Positions 8,370-16,184 of a stretch of DNA of 64,000 bases are shown here, in pieces (the first letter of the stretch is position 1; every line of letters starts with the position of its first letter). Source of the DNA: CAIXZV01 sp963697365 (GTDB lineage: Bacteria; Chloroflexota; Limnocylindria; Limnocylindrales; CSP1-4). The position numbers were made by a program, and so were the translations under genes. The stretch is taken from contig CAVONT010000017.1 in assembly GCA_963697365.1 (NCBI GenBank), positions 62,001-126,000 on the forward strand. The letters run 5' to 3'. Below the pieces are notes generated by a model. The model was not told the DNA's origin. It made no database searches and saw nothing but the letters and a program-made list of their open reading frames with translations.

Positions 8370-10058
8370 CTAACGGTCAAGTGGCCCGAGAAGACGCTCG
8401 TAGACCGCGCGATAACGGTCGCCGTTCGCCCGCCATGTCCGTTCCGAGCGGACCCAGGCTTCTGCGGCGAGCGTCATCCGCGTGCGTGCGGAGGGATCGT
8501 CCGCCAAGCGGGCGATGGCATCCGCGAGGGCCCTCGCATTGCCCGCGGGAGCGGTCATGCCACGCACGGGTGGCGCCACGATCTCCACGAGGGCGGGCAG
8601 ATCGCTGACGAGCACTGGGACGCCCAAGGCCATTGCTTCGTACGGCTTGAGCGGCGTGATGAGGCGTGACGCGCGCTCGTCGAGGCGCGGGTTTGCAAAC
8701 AGGTCCATCTGCGCGTAGTACTGGGCGACCTCGGTGGGCGGAACTCTGCCTGTGAACTGGCACGCCGCCCCGAGCCCGAGGGCCTCCACGTCTGCTTCCA
8801 GGCGATCGCGACGGCTGCCGTCGCCGACCACAAGCATGGCAATGTCGTCGCGGCCGCTCGTCCGGAGCATCGATACGGCAAGTGCCAGCACCTCGATCCC
8901 CTCGCGCCAGTGATCAAGGTTCCCGAGGTAGCCGACCACGAACTGCCCGTCAAAGCCGAGCGATGAGCGCAGCGCCGGATCACGGGGTGGCCGTTGGAGT
9001 TCGTCGGGGTCGATCCCGTTGGGCAGCACGGTGATCTTCTCGCGGGAGACTCCGCGGGCGACCATGTCCTCGGCGAGGGCCTCGGAGATCGCGAGGATCC
9101 CGTCGACTTGATGGAGGATCTGCGTCTCTCGATCCAGGCGCCGTCGGTACAGCTCGGATGCAGCCGCGCGCTCCTGATTGGTCGACCAGTTGGCCTCGAA
9201 CAGGCCTCGGACCTCATAGACGACGGGAATGCCAAATCGTTGTCGCAGCGCCAGCGCAATCAGCGCATGTTCACCGCCACGATGCCCGGAGTGGGCATGC
9301 AGAATCGCCGGACGTAGTCGCGCCACGAGAGGCACGAGGTCGTCAGTGGTGTCTTGAACCCGCCGGTCCACCGGCAACTGTGCTGGCACGTAGGCTGATC
9401 CGCGGTCGAGGCGATAGTGTGGAATCCCGTCCACGATGGTCTCGGCGTCCACGTCGCTCACCCCGACGGCGCGCGGCCACCCGAGCTCGGTGACGACGAT
9501 CGGGTCCAGCCCGACCGCCGCCTGTGCTCGAAGGTTGTGCATCGTGCGGATCGTGAACCCAGACCATCGCTCTGGTGCCGAGCTCTTGACAAGGTGCAGG
9601 ACGCGAGTCCTCGAGACCGGAGTGAGTCGAGTTGGCGATCCAGCCACGATCGGCAGCCATGCTGGATCGAGCTCATGAAGCTGGCCCTCGATCGCCTGCT
9701 CCCGTTCACGGGCATCGGCATCGCCCCGCGAGGCGATAGCCCGCCAGTCGGCGAGAGCGGCGGTCGGTTCGCCGCTCGCCTCAAGGATCTCGGCGCGTCG
9801 CCTTGCCATCCTTGCGGTCCAGCGGTTGGCAAGCGCTCGATCCAGCAGTGGGAGCAGCGAGGGATCCCGCGACGACGACCTCGACAGCCCGCGGGCCAGC
9901 GCCACCGCGCCGCGTGGCTCCTGCGGCAGCAGCGATCGGGCGTCGGTCGCCAGGAGGCCCGCGCCTGCGCACAAGGCGCGTGCGCGCCTGAGCCAGCCGC
10001 TCAAGAACGCTGCCTTTCGATACGCTGCAAGCCCGCCCGGAACGTGTCCCGGGCGCAC
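8370..10058 (-). CDS. GT4 glycosyltransferase with long N-terminal helical domain (paralogue A1)
   Basis: 562 residues. GTG at 10058 has GAGG nine nt upstream and lies 6 nt after the stop of the epimerase gene, so both are one operon. Residues 1 to about 170 are Ala/Arg-rich helices of TPR-like character. The GT-B glycosyltransferase part follows: acceptor domain with FTIRTMHNLRAQAAVGLDP and HAHSGHRGGEH, then the donor domain with VLPNGIDPDELQ, VVGYLGNLDHW and FTGRVPPTEVAQYY, and the ITPLKPYEAMALGVPVLVSD signature, which has the PLKxYE form of the EX7E motif seen in WbuB-like enzymes. It should transfer a nucleotide-activated sugar during surface polysaccharide assembly in the cytoplasm. It is closest to the 14263-15828 gene (shared NLDHRRE/NLDHWRE segment and HYRLD region). 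Sugar and linkage unknown. Confidence 0.85.
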   Translation of the reverse strand: MRPGHVPGGLAAYRKAAFLSGWLRRARALCAGAGLLATDARSLLPQEPRGAVALARGLSRSSSRDPSLLPLLDRALANRWTARMARRRAEILEASGEPTAALADWRAIASRGDADAREREQAIEGQLHELDPAWLPIVAGSPTRLTPVSRTRVLHLVKSSAPERWSGFTIRTMHNLRAQAAVGLDPIVVTELGWPRAVGVSDVDAETIVDGIPHYRLDRGSAYVPAQLPVDRRVQDTTDDLVPLVARLRPAILHAHSGHRGGEHALIALALRQRFGIPVVYEVRGLFEANWSTNQERAAASELYRRRLDRETQILHQVDGILAISEALAEDMVARGVSREKITVLPNGIDPDELQRPPRDPALRSSLGFDGQFVVGYLGNLDHWREGIEVLALAVSMLRTSGRDDIAMLVVGDGSRRDRLEADVEALGLGAACQFTGRVPPTEVAQYYAQMDLFANPRLDERASRLITPLKPYEAMALGVPVLVSDLPALVEIVAPPVRGMTAPAGNARALADAIARLADDPSARTRMTLAAEAWVRSERTWRANGDRYRAVYERLLGPLDR

Positions 10059-10064
10059 CTGTCG

Positions 10065-11150
10065 CTACCTCGACTCAAGCCATTCGCCGATCACGCGTGC
10101 AATGCGTCCGCCGGCGCGACCGTCCCACAGGGGCGGCCCACCCTCAGGGACCTGGAGGCCGTGCGCAAGGATGTGGGCTGCTGCCGAGGGTACCGCCTCA
10201 GGCTCGACGAGCCGGTTGGTCCCGTGACTGATCGTGATCGGCCGCTCCGTATTCGGCCGAACGGTGAGACATGGGATCCCCAGGACCGTGGTCTCCTCCT
10301 GGATGCCGCCCGAGTCTGTGATCACGAGCGCTGCGCCGCGGACGAGCGAGATGAAGTCGAGATAGCCCAAGGGCTCGATGATCCGCAGTCCGTCGCCATC
10401 GCGCAGGCCGACTGACTCGAGGACCGGACGCCCGCGTGGATGGAGCGGCACGACTACCGGCACGAGCCTGCTCAGGTCCCGCAGAATCGCGACCACTCGG
10501 GCCGCTGCCTCTGGCCGGTCGACGTTCGCCGGGCGATGCATCGTCGCAACCGCGTACGGCCCTTGCAGGCCAAGCCGGGTGCGGATCGCCACCGGGTCGA
10601 GCGCATCCAGTTTGGCCAGCAGGGTGTCGATCATCGGATTCCCGACGAAGTGGACCCGGCTTGCGTCGATCCCCATCCGGCCAAGGTTGACGAGACCTTC
10701 AGGGCTGGTCACGAAGAGCAGATCCGACAGGAGGTCGGTCACGCGCCGGTTGACCTCCTCGGGCATCGTGTCGTCGAAGCTGCGCAGGCCGGCCTCCACG
10801 TGGGCGATGGGACGGAGCGTCTTCGCTGCCACCAGCGCGGCAGCGATCGTGGAGTTGACGTCTCCATACACCACGACGAGCGCGGGGTCGATCGAGGCGA
10901 ACGCCTCTTCCAGGGCGACGAGCAGGGCCCCAGTCTGGCCTGAGTGCGAGCCGGACCCGACTCCGAGGTTCAGGTCCGGGTCCGGTAGCCCGAGATCACG
11001 GAAGAACACGTCCGACATGGCGGCGTCATAGTGCTGGCCCGTATGGATCACGCGCTGGTCGATACCGAGGTCGCCGAGCGCGCGGATCACCGGGGCGGCC
11101 TTCATGAAGTTGGGCCTGGCGCCGACGACATGTGCTACGTTTCCTGACAT
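10065..11150 (-). CDS. wecB: UDP-N-acetylglucosamine 2-epimerase (non-hydrolysing)
   Basis: 361 residues. The frame is open further upstream, but the ATG at 11150 (MSGNVAHVVGARPNFMKAAP) has AGAGGG directly before it and matches the family N-terminus. The enzyme converts UDP-GlcNAc to UDP-ManNAc. Diagnostic motifs are GARPNFMKAAPV, TGQHYDAAMSDVFF, VYGDVNSTIAAALVA, HVEAGLRSFD, MPEEVNRRVTD, TMHRPANVD and SDSGGIQEE (read as TDSGGIQEE here). With the UDP-sugar dehydrogenase at 18901-20205 it could supply UDP-ManNAcA, as WecB/WecC do. It is cotranscribed with the downstream GT4 gene and divergent from another GT4 at 11241; a CATACT box lies upstream. Confidence 0.92.
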   Translation of the reverse strand: MSGNVAHVVGARPNFMKAAPVIRALGDLGIDQRVIHTGQHYDAAMSDVFFRDLGLPDPDLNLGVGSGSHSGQTGALLVALEEAFASIDPALVVVYGDVNSTIAAALVAAKTLRPIAHVEAGLRSFDDTMPEEVNRRVTDLLSDLLFVTSPEGLVNLGRMGIDASRVHFVGNPMIDTLLAKLDALDPVAIRTRLGLQGPYAVATMHRPANVDRPEAAARVVAILRDLSRLVPVVVPLHPRGRPVLESVGLRDGDGLRIIEPLGYLDFISLVRGAALVITDSGGIQEETTVLGIPCLTVRPNTERPITISHGTNRLVEPEAVPSAAAHILAHGLQVPEGGPPLWDGRAGGRIARVIGEWLESR

Positions 11151-11202
11151 GTTCCCTCTGTGCCACGGTCTGCGGGTTCGGGTGCCCCGGAGGTCATATG
11201 CG

Positions 11203-11208
11203 AGTATG
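11203..11208 (-). promoter_or_regulatory. Possible -10 box for wecB operon
   Basis: CATACT on the minus strand, about 53 nt before the wecB start, with the same CATACT/TATACT-C shape as the boxes before ligD and lhr. It sits in the 90-bp divergent region shared with the GT4 gene at 11241. Confidence 0.35.
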
Positions 11209-11240
11209 CCTTGCGTGGTCCGCGCCGTGCCTTGTGACGC

Positions 11241-13022
11241 ATGAGGGATGCCAAGGCAGGACCCCTCAGGCGCATCAGGCGGGTCGCCCGCAGCGGCGTC
11301 GTCGGGGTGTACTCCATCGCGACTCGTCTGCCGCGAGGCATACGTATGCCGGCCGGACGCACCATGGCGTTCATGCTCGTTCGTGAGCATCCCACGCGCG
11401 CCCGCTTCCCGTCTGCAGCGTTCATCGCTCTGAGTGCTGCGGGCCGCAAGCAGGCGGCGATCGCGCTCGCCCGAAATGCGGGCACGATGCCTTCCTCGGG
11501 TCCGCGGACACGGGATCGCCTGGCGAGGCTGTGTCTTGCCGCCGGGGATCGCGCGGCGATGGCCGAGATCGTGGTCGTCTCCACGAATGCCACGCCCGGC
11601 CTGGACGCGTTACGCGCGGAGGTGGAGCTTGAGGCTGGCGCATATCGCGAGGCCCTCCGCCTTGCAAGGCGCGCCCGCGCGGGCGGCGTGGATGAAGCCC
11701 GCCGGGTCGAGGAGCGGGTGACCGGACATCTCGTGGCCCTTGCCCCTGGATGGCTGCCCGACCCGGGTCGTGAGGGGGAGGCCCGCCTGAACTCAGTGCG
11801 CGGCGCGGCAGTCCGTGGTCGCGTGCTGCACGTCGTGTCCACGGCCCTGCCACACCGGCTCGTCGGCTACACGGTACGAACACACTCCGTTGTTCGGTGC
11901 CAGCGGGACGTGGGCCTCGTTCCCGAGGTTGTGTCGCGGAAAGGCTTCGCTGCCGACTCCGACCCCACCGTCATCGACGAGGTCGACGGGATTCGCTACC
12001 ACCGCGTTTCGCCAGGCTTCGCGGCGATGAACACCGATCGCCAGCTCATCGAGTTCGCGAAGGCCGTCGTCCCGATCGTGGCCGAGTTCCGACCGGCGGT
12101 CATCCATGCCGCCTCAAACCACCTGCATGCCCAGGTTGCCCTTGCTCTTGGGCGCCGGGTGGGCGTCCCCGTCGTGTACGAGGCCCGCGGATTCTGGGAG
12201 GAGTCGTGGCTGTCGAGCCGCGTGAACGAGGACGCTTCGCTTACGACGGACCGATACGAGATGACCAGGGCCGCGGAGACATCGGCGATCCTTGCGGCGG
12301 ATGCGGTTGTGACCCTGTCAGACGTCATGAAGGCAGAGATCGTCGAGCGTGGTCGTCGACCCGAGGACATCACCGTGGTGCCCAACGCCGTGGATGCCGA
12401 GGCATTTGCGCCGATGCCGCGTGACGAGCGGCTGGCCACGGCTCTCGGTATCGGGACACGGGATCAGGTCGTGGGCTACATCAGCACGTTCAGCCCGTAC
12501 GAGGGGATCCCGTATCTGGTCGAGGCAGTCGGCCGGTTGCGGCAGTCGCATCCGGACGTGAAGCTGCTTCTCGTGGGAGACGGCGTCGAGCTGAGCAGCA
12601 TCCGAGAGGCGATTGCCCACCACGGGCTGCAGCAGGGCGCGATCCTCACCGGGCGTGTCCCGCACGATACGGTCCGGAACTACTACTCGCTGATCGACAT
12701 CTTCGTCGTGCCACGCACCGGACACCGCGTCTCCCGGCTTGTCACGCCCCTGAAGCCGTACGAGGCGCTTTCGATGGAGCGCGCAGTCCTGGTCAGCGAT
12801 CTGCCAGCCCTTCGCGAGGTGGTGATCCCGGGCGAGACAGGGCTCACGTTCCGGCCGGAGGACCCTCTCGATCTCGCCGACCGGATCCGTGAACTCCTTG
12901 ACGACCCGGGGCTCCGGCAACAGCTGGGTCGCCAGGGGAGGGAATGGGTGCTGTCCGAGCGGACATGGGCAGCCAACGGCCACCGGTACCGAGCCCTGTA
13001 CGAGCGGTTGGGGGCCGCGTGA
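11241..13022 (+). CDS. GT4 glycosyltransferase with N-terminal helical domain (paralogue B1)
   Basis: 593 residues, ATG at 11241 with no clear Shine-Dalgarno. The first 190 residues are basic and then helical (repeated Ala/Arg/Glu helices, TPR-like), ending in LAPGWLPDPG. The GT-B region starts at VLHVVSTALPHRLVGYTVRT and includes VYEARGFWEESW, TLSDVMKAEI, VVPNAVDAEAF, VVGYISTFSPYEGIPYLVEA, LTGRVPHDTVRNYYSLIDIF and VTPLKPYEALSMERAVLVSD. Closest to the 16185-18002 gene: both share YEARGFWEE, PNAVDAE, YEGIxYLVEA and PGETGLTFRPED. Likely a retaining GT4 enzyme acting in polysaccharide assembly with the surrounding nucleotide-sugar genes. Acceptor and donor unknown. Divergent from wecB. Confidence 0.85.
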   Translation: MRDAKAGPLRRIRRVARSGVVGVYSIATRLPRGIRMPAGRTMAFMLVREHPTRARFPSAAFIALSAAGRKQAAIALARNAGTMPSSGPRTRDRLARLCLAAGDRAAMAEIVVVSTNATPGLDALRAEVELEAGAYREALRLARRARAGGVDEARRVEERVTGHLVALAPGWLPDPGREGEARLNSVRGAAVRGRVLHVVSTALPHRLVGYTVRTHSVVRCQRDVGLVPEVVSRKGFAADSDPTVIDEVDGIRYHRVSPGFAAMNTDRQLIEFAKAVVPIVAEFRPAVIHAASNHLHAQVALALGRRVGVPVVYEARGFWEESWLSSRVNEDASLTTDRYEMTRAAETSAILAADAVVTLSDVMKAEIVERGRRPEDITVVPNAVDAEAFAPMPRDERLATALGIGTRDQVVGYISTFSPYEGIPYLVEAVGRLRQSHPDVKLLLVGDGVELSSIREAIAHHGLQQGAILTGRVPHDTVRNYYSLIDIFVVPRTGHRVSRLVTPLKPYEALSMERAVLVSDLPALREVVIPGETGLTFRPEDPLDLADRIRELLDDPGLRQQLGRQGREWVLSERTWAANGHRYRALYERLGAA

Positions 13023-13099
13023 TCGCACTCCGATCAACCACATCCACCTGCTTCCGCCCGGCGCCGACGACCGCACCCGTCACCGGCGACATCGGGCTC

Positions 13100-14266
13100 C
13101 TAGTCCCAGATCAGTCGCTCACGCACCCCATCCACGAACCGGGCTGACACCGCGTCGGGGTTGAACCGGCGCGCTATCCGCAGGGCGGCCTCCCGGGCAT
13201 CCTGGGTCGCGAGCTCCGGAGCCCCTGCCAGTGCGGCGACGAGCGACCCGGCATCGCCGGGCTCGAACGTGCGACCAGCCCCAGGCTCGAGGATCGCGTG
13301 CAGCCCGCCTCCGTCGGGCACGATCACCGGGATCCCGAACGTCAGGGCCAGCAGCTGGGCACCGCTGTTGAGGGTGCGAAGGTACGGTAGGACAGCGACA
13401 TCAGCGGCGCGGAGGAAGATCTGCATCCGGTCGCTCTCGATCCGCTCGTCGAAAAGCAGGACGCTCGGATGGAGCGTGGCGCGCTCGAGGACCGTTTCCA
13501 CGCTCGCCTCGCCGCTCGGTGCGCCAGCGATCACGAGCCGACGCGGACCGCCGTCGTCAGGCAGTGCCTCCCACGCATCGAGCAGCTCCAGGATCCCCTT
13601 GTAGGGCTGAATGGCCCCGAGGACGAGGTACACGAGCTCATCGGGCATGATCCCGAGCTCCATGCGCGCCTGCCCACGGCTGATGATGTCAGCGTAGGCG
13701 CCGAAGTAGCTCGGGTGTGGCACGTGGAGCAGGCGGTCGGTGGGGAGGTGAAAGTAGGGGGCGACGAGCGCGGGCGTCTCCTCCGCCATGATGTGGATGA
13801 GGTCTGCACGTTTCGCGACCTCTCCCCGGAAGCGGCACTCCTCCTCCTCGAAGCGGGCGGCGTGCGGCAGAAGATTGTGGACCGTCCATACCACCCGTCC
13901 GCCGGCCGCTTGGACGCCGGCGATGGTTTCGAGGAACGCATCGCCGGCCAGCGCTGCGTCTTGCGCGGAGGTCGCCCGCTGCAGCGGGCGATTCAGCCAG
14001 TGGAGGTGCAGGACCACCTTGTGGCCGAGCCTCGCGAGTTCCAGAAGCTCGGCGATCTGTGCCTCATCGGGGACCGGGAGGGTGGCCACTCTCGCGTCCC
14101 ATGCACGCCTGTAGAGCAGGGCCTGAAACGGGTTCCCCTGCGCGGTGGGATGGTAGCCGAGGAGGATGGGGTCCGGCTCACCGCGACCAAGCGCCTTGAG
14201 GGCGGTCACGGCGCGGATTGTCAGGGATCCCGGCGGCACCTTGACCCGCTGGAGCCGTGCCTTCAC
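13100..14266 (-). CDS. GT4-type glycosyltransferase, shorter type
   Basis: 388 residues. An ATG at 14293 is in frame, but the GTG at 14266 overlaps the stop of the preceding gene as GTGA and has GAAGG eight nt upstream, so coupled translation from 14266 is preferred. It lacks the long N-terminal domain of the neighbouring GT4 proteins. Features: HLHWLNRPLQ near the start, VVWTVHNLLPH, a donor domain with YLVLGAIQPYKGILELLDAW, VLLFDERIESDRMQIFLRAADVAVLPYL and the serine/glycine-rich LNSGAQLLALTFGIPVIVPD. The HNLLPH and SGA..ALTFGIPV motifs resemble GumK/beta-glucuronosyl or mannosyl transferases of exopolysaccharide clusters, but the substrate is not decided. Confidence 0.82.
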   Translation of the reverse strand: MKARLQRVKVPPGSLTIRAVTALKALGRGEPDPILLGYHPTAQGNPFQALLYRRAWDARVATLPVPDEAQIAELLELARLGHKVVLHLHWLNRPLQRATSAQDAALAGDAFLETIAGVQAAGGRVVWTVHNLLPHAARFEEEECRFRGEVAKRADLIHIMAEETPALVAPYFHLPTDRLLHVPHPSYFGAYADIISRGQARMELGIMPDELVYLVLGAIQPYKGILELLDAWEALPDDGGPRRLVIAGAPSGEASVETVLERATLHPSVLLFDERIESDRMQIFLRAADVAVLPYLRTLNSGAQLLALTFGIPVIVPDGGGLHAILEPGAGRTFEPGDAGSLVAALAGAPELATQDAREAALRIARRFNPDAVSARFVDGVRERLIWD

Positions 14267-15828
14267 CGGGACGCCTTCACTTGGTCTGCCCACCGTGCCT
14301 CGACCGCGCTATACACAGCGCGAAGGCGGGCTCCGTTGGAGGCCCAGCTGCGTTCGGCCGCCACCCAGCGGCGACCGGCTGCACCGAGTCGCAGGCGGAG
14401 CGCCGGATCATCGATCAGCCGCTCGAGTTGGTCGGCAAGGTGCGATGCATCATCCGCCCGGAAGGCCAGGCCGCGGGCCTCGGGCTCGGCGATCTCGAGC
14501 AGTGCTGGCAGGTCCGCTACCACGAGTGGCAGCTCCATTGCGAGTGCCTCGTAGGGCTTGAGAGGTGTCACGGCGTTCGAGGCACGCTCTGCGCGCCGCG
14601 GTACCACGAAGGCATCCATGGTCGCGTAGTACCGCACGACCTCCTCATGGGCCACACGACCGGTGAACACGACCGCACCGCCGACTCCGGCGTCTCGCGC
14701 GGCCTGCTCGATCGCCTTGCGGCGGCCGCCATCACCGACGATGAGGCACGCCACATTCCGCCCGCGCTTCTTCAAGACTGCCGTGGCGGCGACCAGGAGC
14801 TCCTGGTTCTCGCGCCGGTGATCCAAGTTGCTGACGTATCCGAAGACGAAGGCGCTGCCCAAGCCAAGTCGTCGGCGGAGGTCTCCATCCGGCGGCCGCG
14901 GGGCGAATGTGTCTGCGTCCACCCCGTTCGGCAGGATGCTGACGCGCTCGGCCGGCACGCCGCGGTCGATGATGTCTGCGCGCATCGTCTCGGCAATCGT
15001 CAGCACGTGATCGGCTGCGAGCATCGTGCGGGTCTCAGTCGCCAGGCGGCGCTCAAACAACTCACCGGAGTGGTTGGCCCGCTCGTCCTGTGACCACGTT
15101 GACTCGAAGAAGGACCGGACCTCGTACACGAACGGCCGCCGGATATGCGCACGGAGCGCGATGCCCACAAGCGCCTGGTCGTAGCCTCGGAAACCCGACG
15201 AGGCGTGGATGACCGAGGGCCGGACTGTCTCGGCGATCCCGGCCGCAAACCATGCCTGGTCGGCCAGGATGTCGAAGGCCTCGCGGTGAGCCGGGTAGTA
15301 GGGACCCATGTCCAACCGGTAGTGGGGTATGCCGTCGACATCGAGAACAGGCTCCACGTCCTGCACTCCCAACTTGCGCGGGAAGCCGATTGGCGTGAGG
15401 ACTACCGGCCGCAGGCCGGCGTCGCGGGAGGCGGCGAGGTTGTAGCGGGACCGCATCGTGAAGCCATTGGTCAGTTCCGGCGCCGACTCCTTGAGGAGGT
15501 GCAGGATCGTGTCCGCAGCCGGGTTCACGGGGCGTGGCGGCCCAGGGATGCGCGGCATCCAGCCAGGTGACGTCTCCACGAGTGCCGCCATCAGCCGACG
15601 CTCATCTGGGAAGCGTCTGCGGCTGGGGTCGCTGGCCCGCATGCGAAGCATCATGCGGAGCGGCTCCAGCACTTCACCGTCGGCGGCGAGTACGGACACC
15701 CGGCGCTCGAGCACGGGGGTGTTGCCGGGATACGCTTCAGCGAGACGGTCGATGGTCGTGCGTGCCCGGGAAACGTCATGCGCAGCAAGCGCAGCATCTG
15801 TTGCGAGGAGGCCGGATCGTACGGACAT
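14263..15828 (-). CDS. GT4 glycosyltransferase with N-terminal helical domain (paralogue A2)
   Basis: 521 residues from the ATG at 15828; a TTG at 15876 would add 16 residues, and neither has a good Shine-Dalgarno, so the start is uncertain. N-terminal 110 residues are TPR-like helices (LAEAYPGNTPVLERRVSVLA). The GT-B part contains LHLLKESAPELTNGFTMRSR, HASSGFRGYDQALVGIALRA, VYEVRSFFESTWSQDERAN, SILPNGVDADTF, FGYVSNLDHRRENQELLV, FTGRVAHEEVVRYYATMDAF and VTPLKPYEALAMELPLVVAD. It is the near twin of the gene at 8370-10058 (same order of motifs, same YEVR.FFE and NLDH segments). It is divergent from the gene at 16185, and its stop overlaps the start of the shorter GT4 gene. Confidence 0.84.
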   Translation of the reverse strand: MSVRSGLLATDAALAAHDVSRARTTIDRLAEAYPGNTPVLERRVSVLAADGEVLEPLRMMLRMRASDPSRRRFPDERRLMAALVETSPGWMPRIPGPPRPVNPAADTILHLLKESAPELTNGFTMRSRYNLAASRDAGLRPVVLTPIGFPRKLGVQDVEPVLDVDGIPHYRLDMGPYYPAHREAFDILADQAWFAAGIAETVRPSVIHASSGFRGYDQALVGIALRAHIRRPFVYEVRSFFESTWSQDERANHSGELFERRLATETRTMLAADHVLTIAETMRADIIDRGVPAERVSILPNGVDADTFAPRPPDGDLRRRLGLGSAFVFGYVSNLDHRRENQELLVAATAVLKKRGRNVACLIVGDGGRRKAIEQAARDAGVGGAVVFTGRVAHEEVVRYYATMDAFVVPRRAERASNAVTPLKPYEALAMELPLVVADLPALLEIAEPEARGLAFRADDASHLADQLERLIDDPALRLRLGAAGRRWVAAERSWASNGARLRAVYSAVEARWADQVKASR

Positions 15829-16171
15829 GTCGTCGCGCCATCGGCGCGGACCGGCAATGCCTAGCCACGCGAACAACCGACTGGACCGGCGAGGGCCAAG
15901 TCCGCCGCAGCATCCAGCTGATCAGCGACCGCACGATCCCCCGGGATCTCACGCGCCGCCAGCGGTCGATCATCTGGGGGCGCTCATGGAGCTCGGCATC
16001 CCCCGCATGCGCCTCGGGCAATCGCGAAGATCCATGTCCGACGAGTCTATCCTGGGCCGGATCGTAGGCTGGCCCTGTGCGGTGGTCTGGTCCGGATGCA
16101 TGGCGGCGGCGAGCGTAGCATGACGGGCCACCGCGGACGTCGCCATCCAAAGCTCGAGCCGCGCCTTGTGC
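15829..16171. other. Divergent intergenic region without a supported gene
   Basis: About 340 bp between two divergent GT4 genes. I see no convincing reading frame, tRNA or long inverted repeat. The plus-strand promoter box follows at 16172. Confidence 0.5.
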
Positions 16172-16177
16172 TACCGT
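16172..16177 (+). promoter_or_regulatory. -10 box for leaderless GT4 gene
   Basis: TACCGT lies 7 nt before the ATG at 16185 and there is no Shine-Dalgarno, fitting the leaderless pattern found elsewhere in the window. Confidence 0.45.
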
Positions 16178-16184
16178 TTTCCTC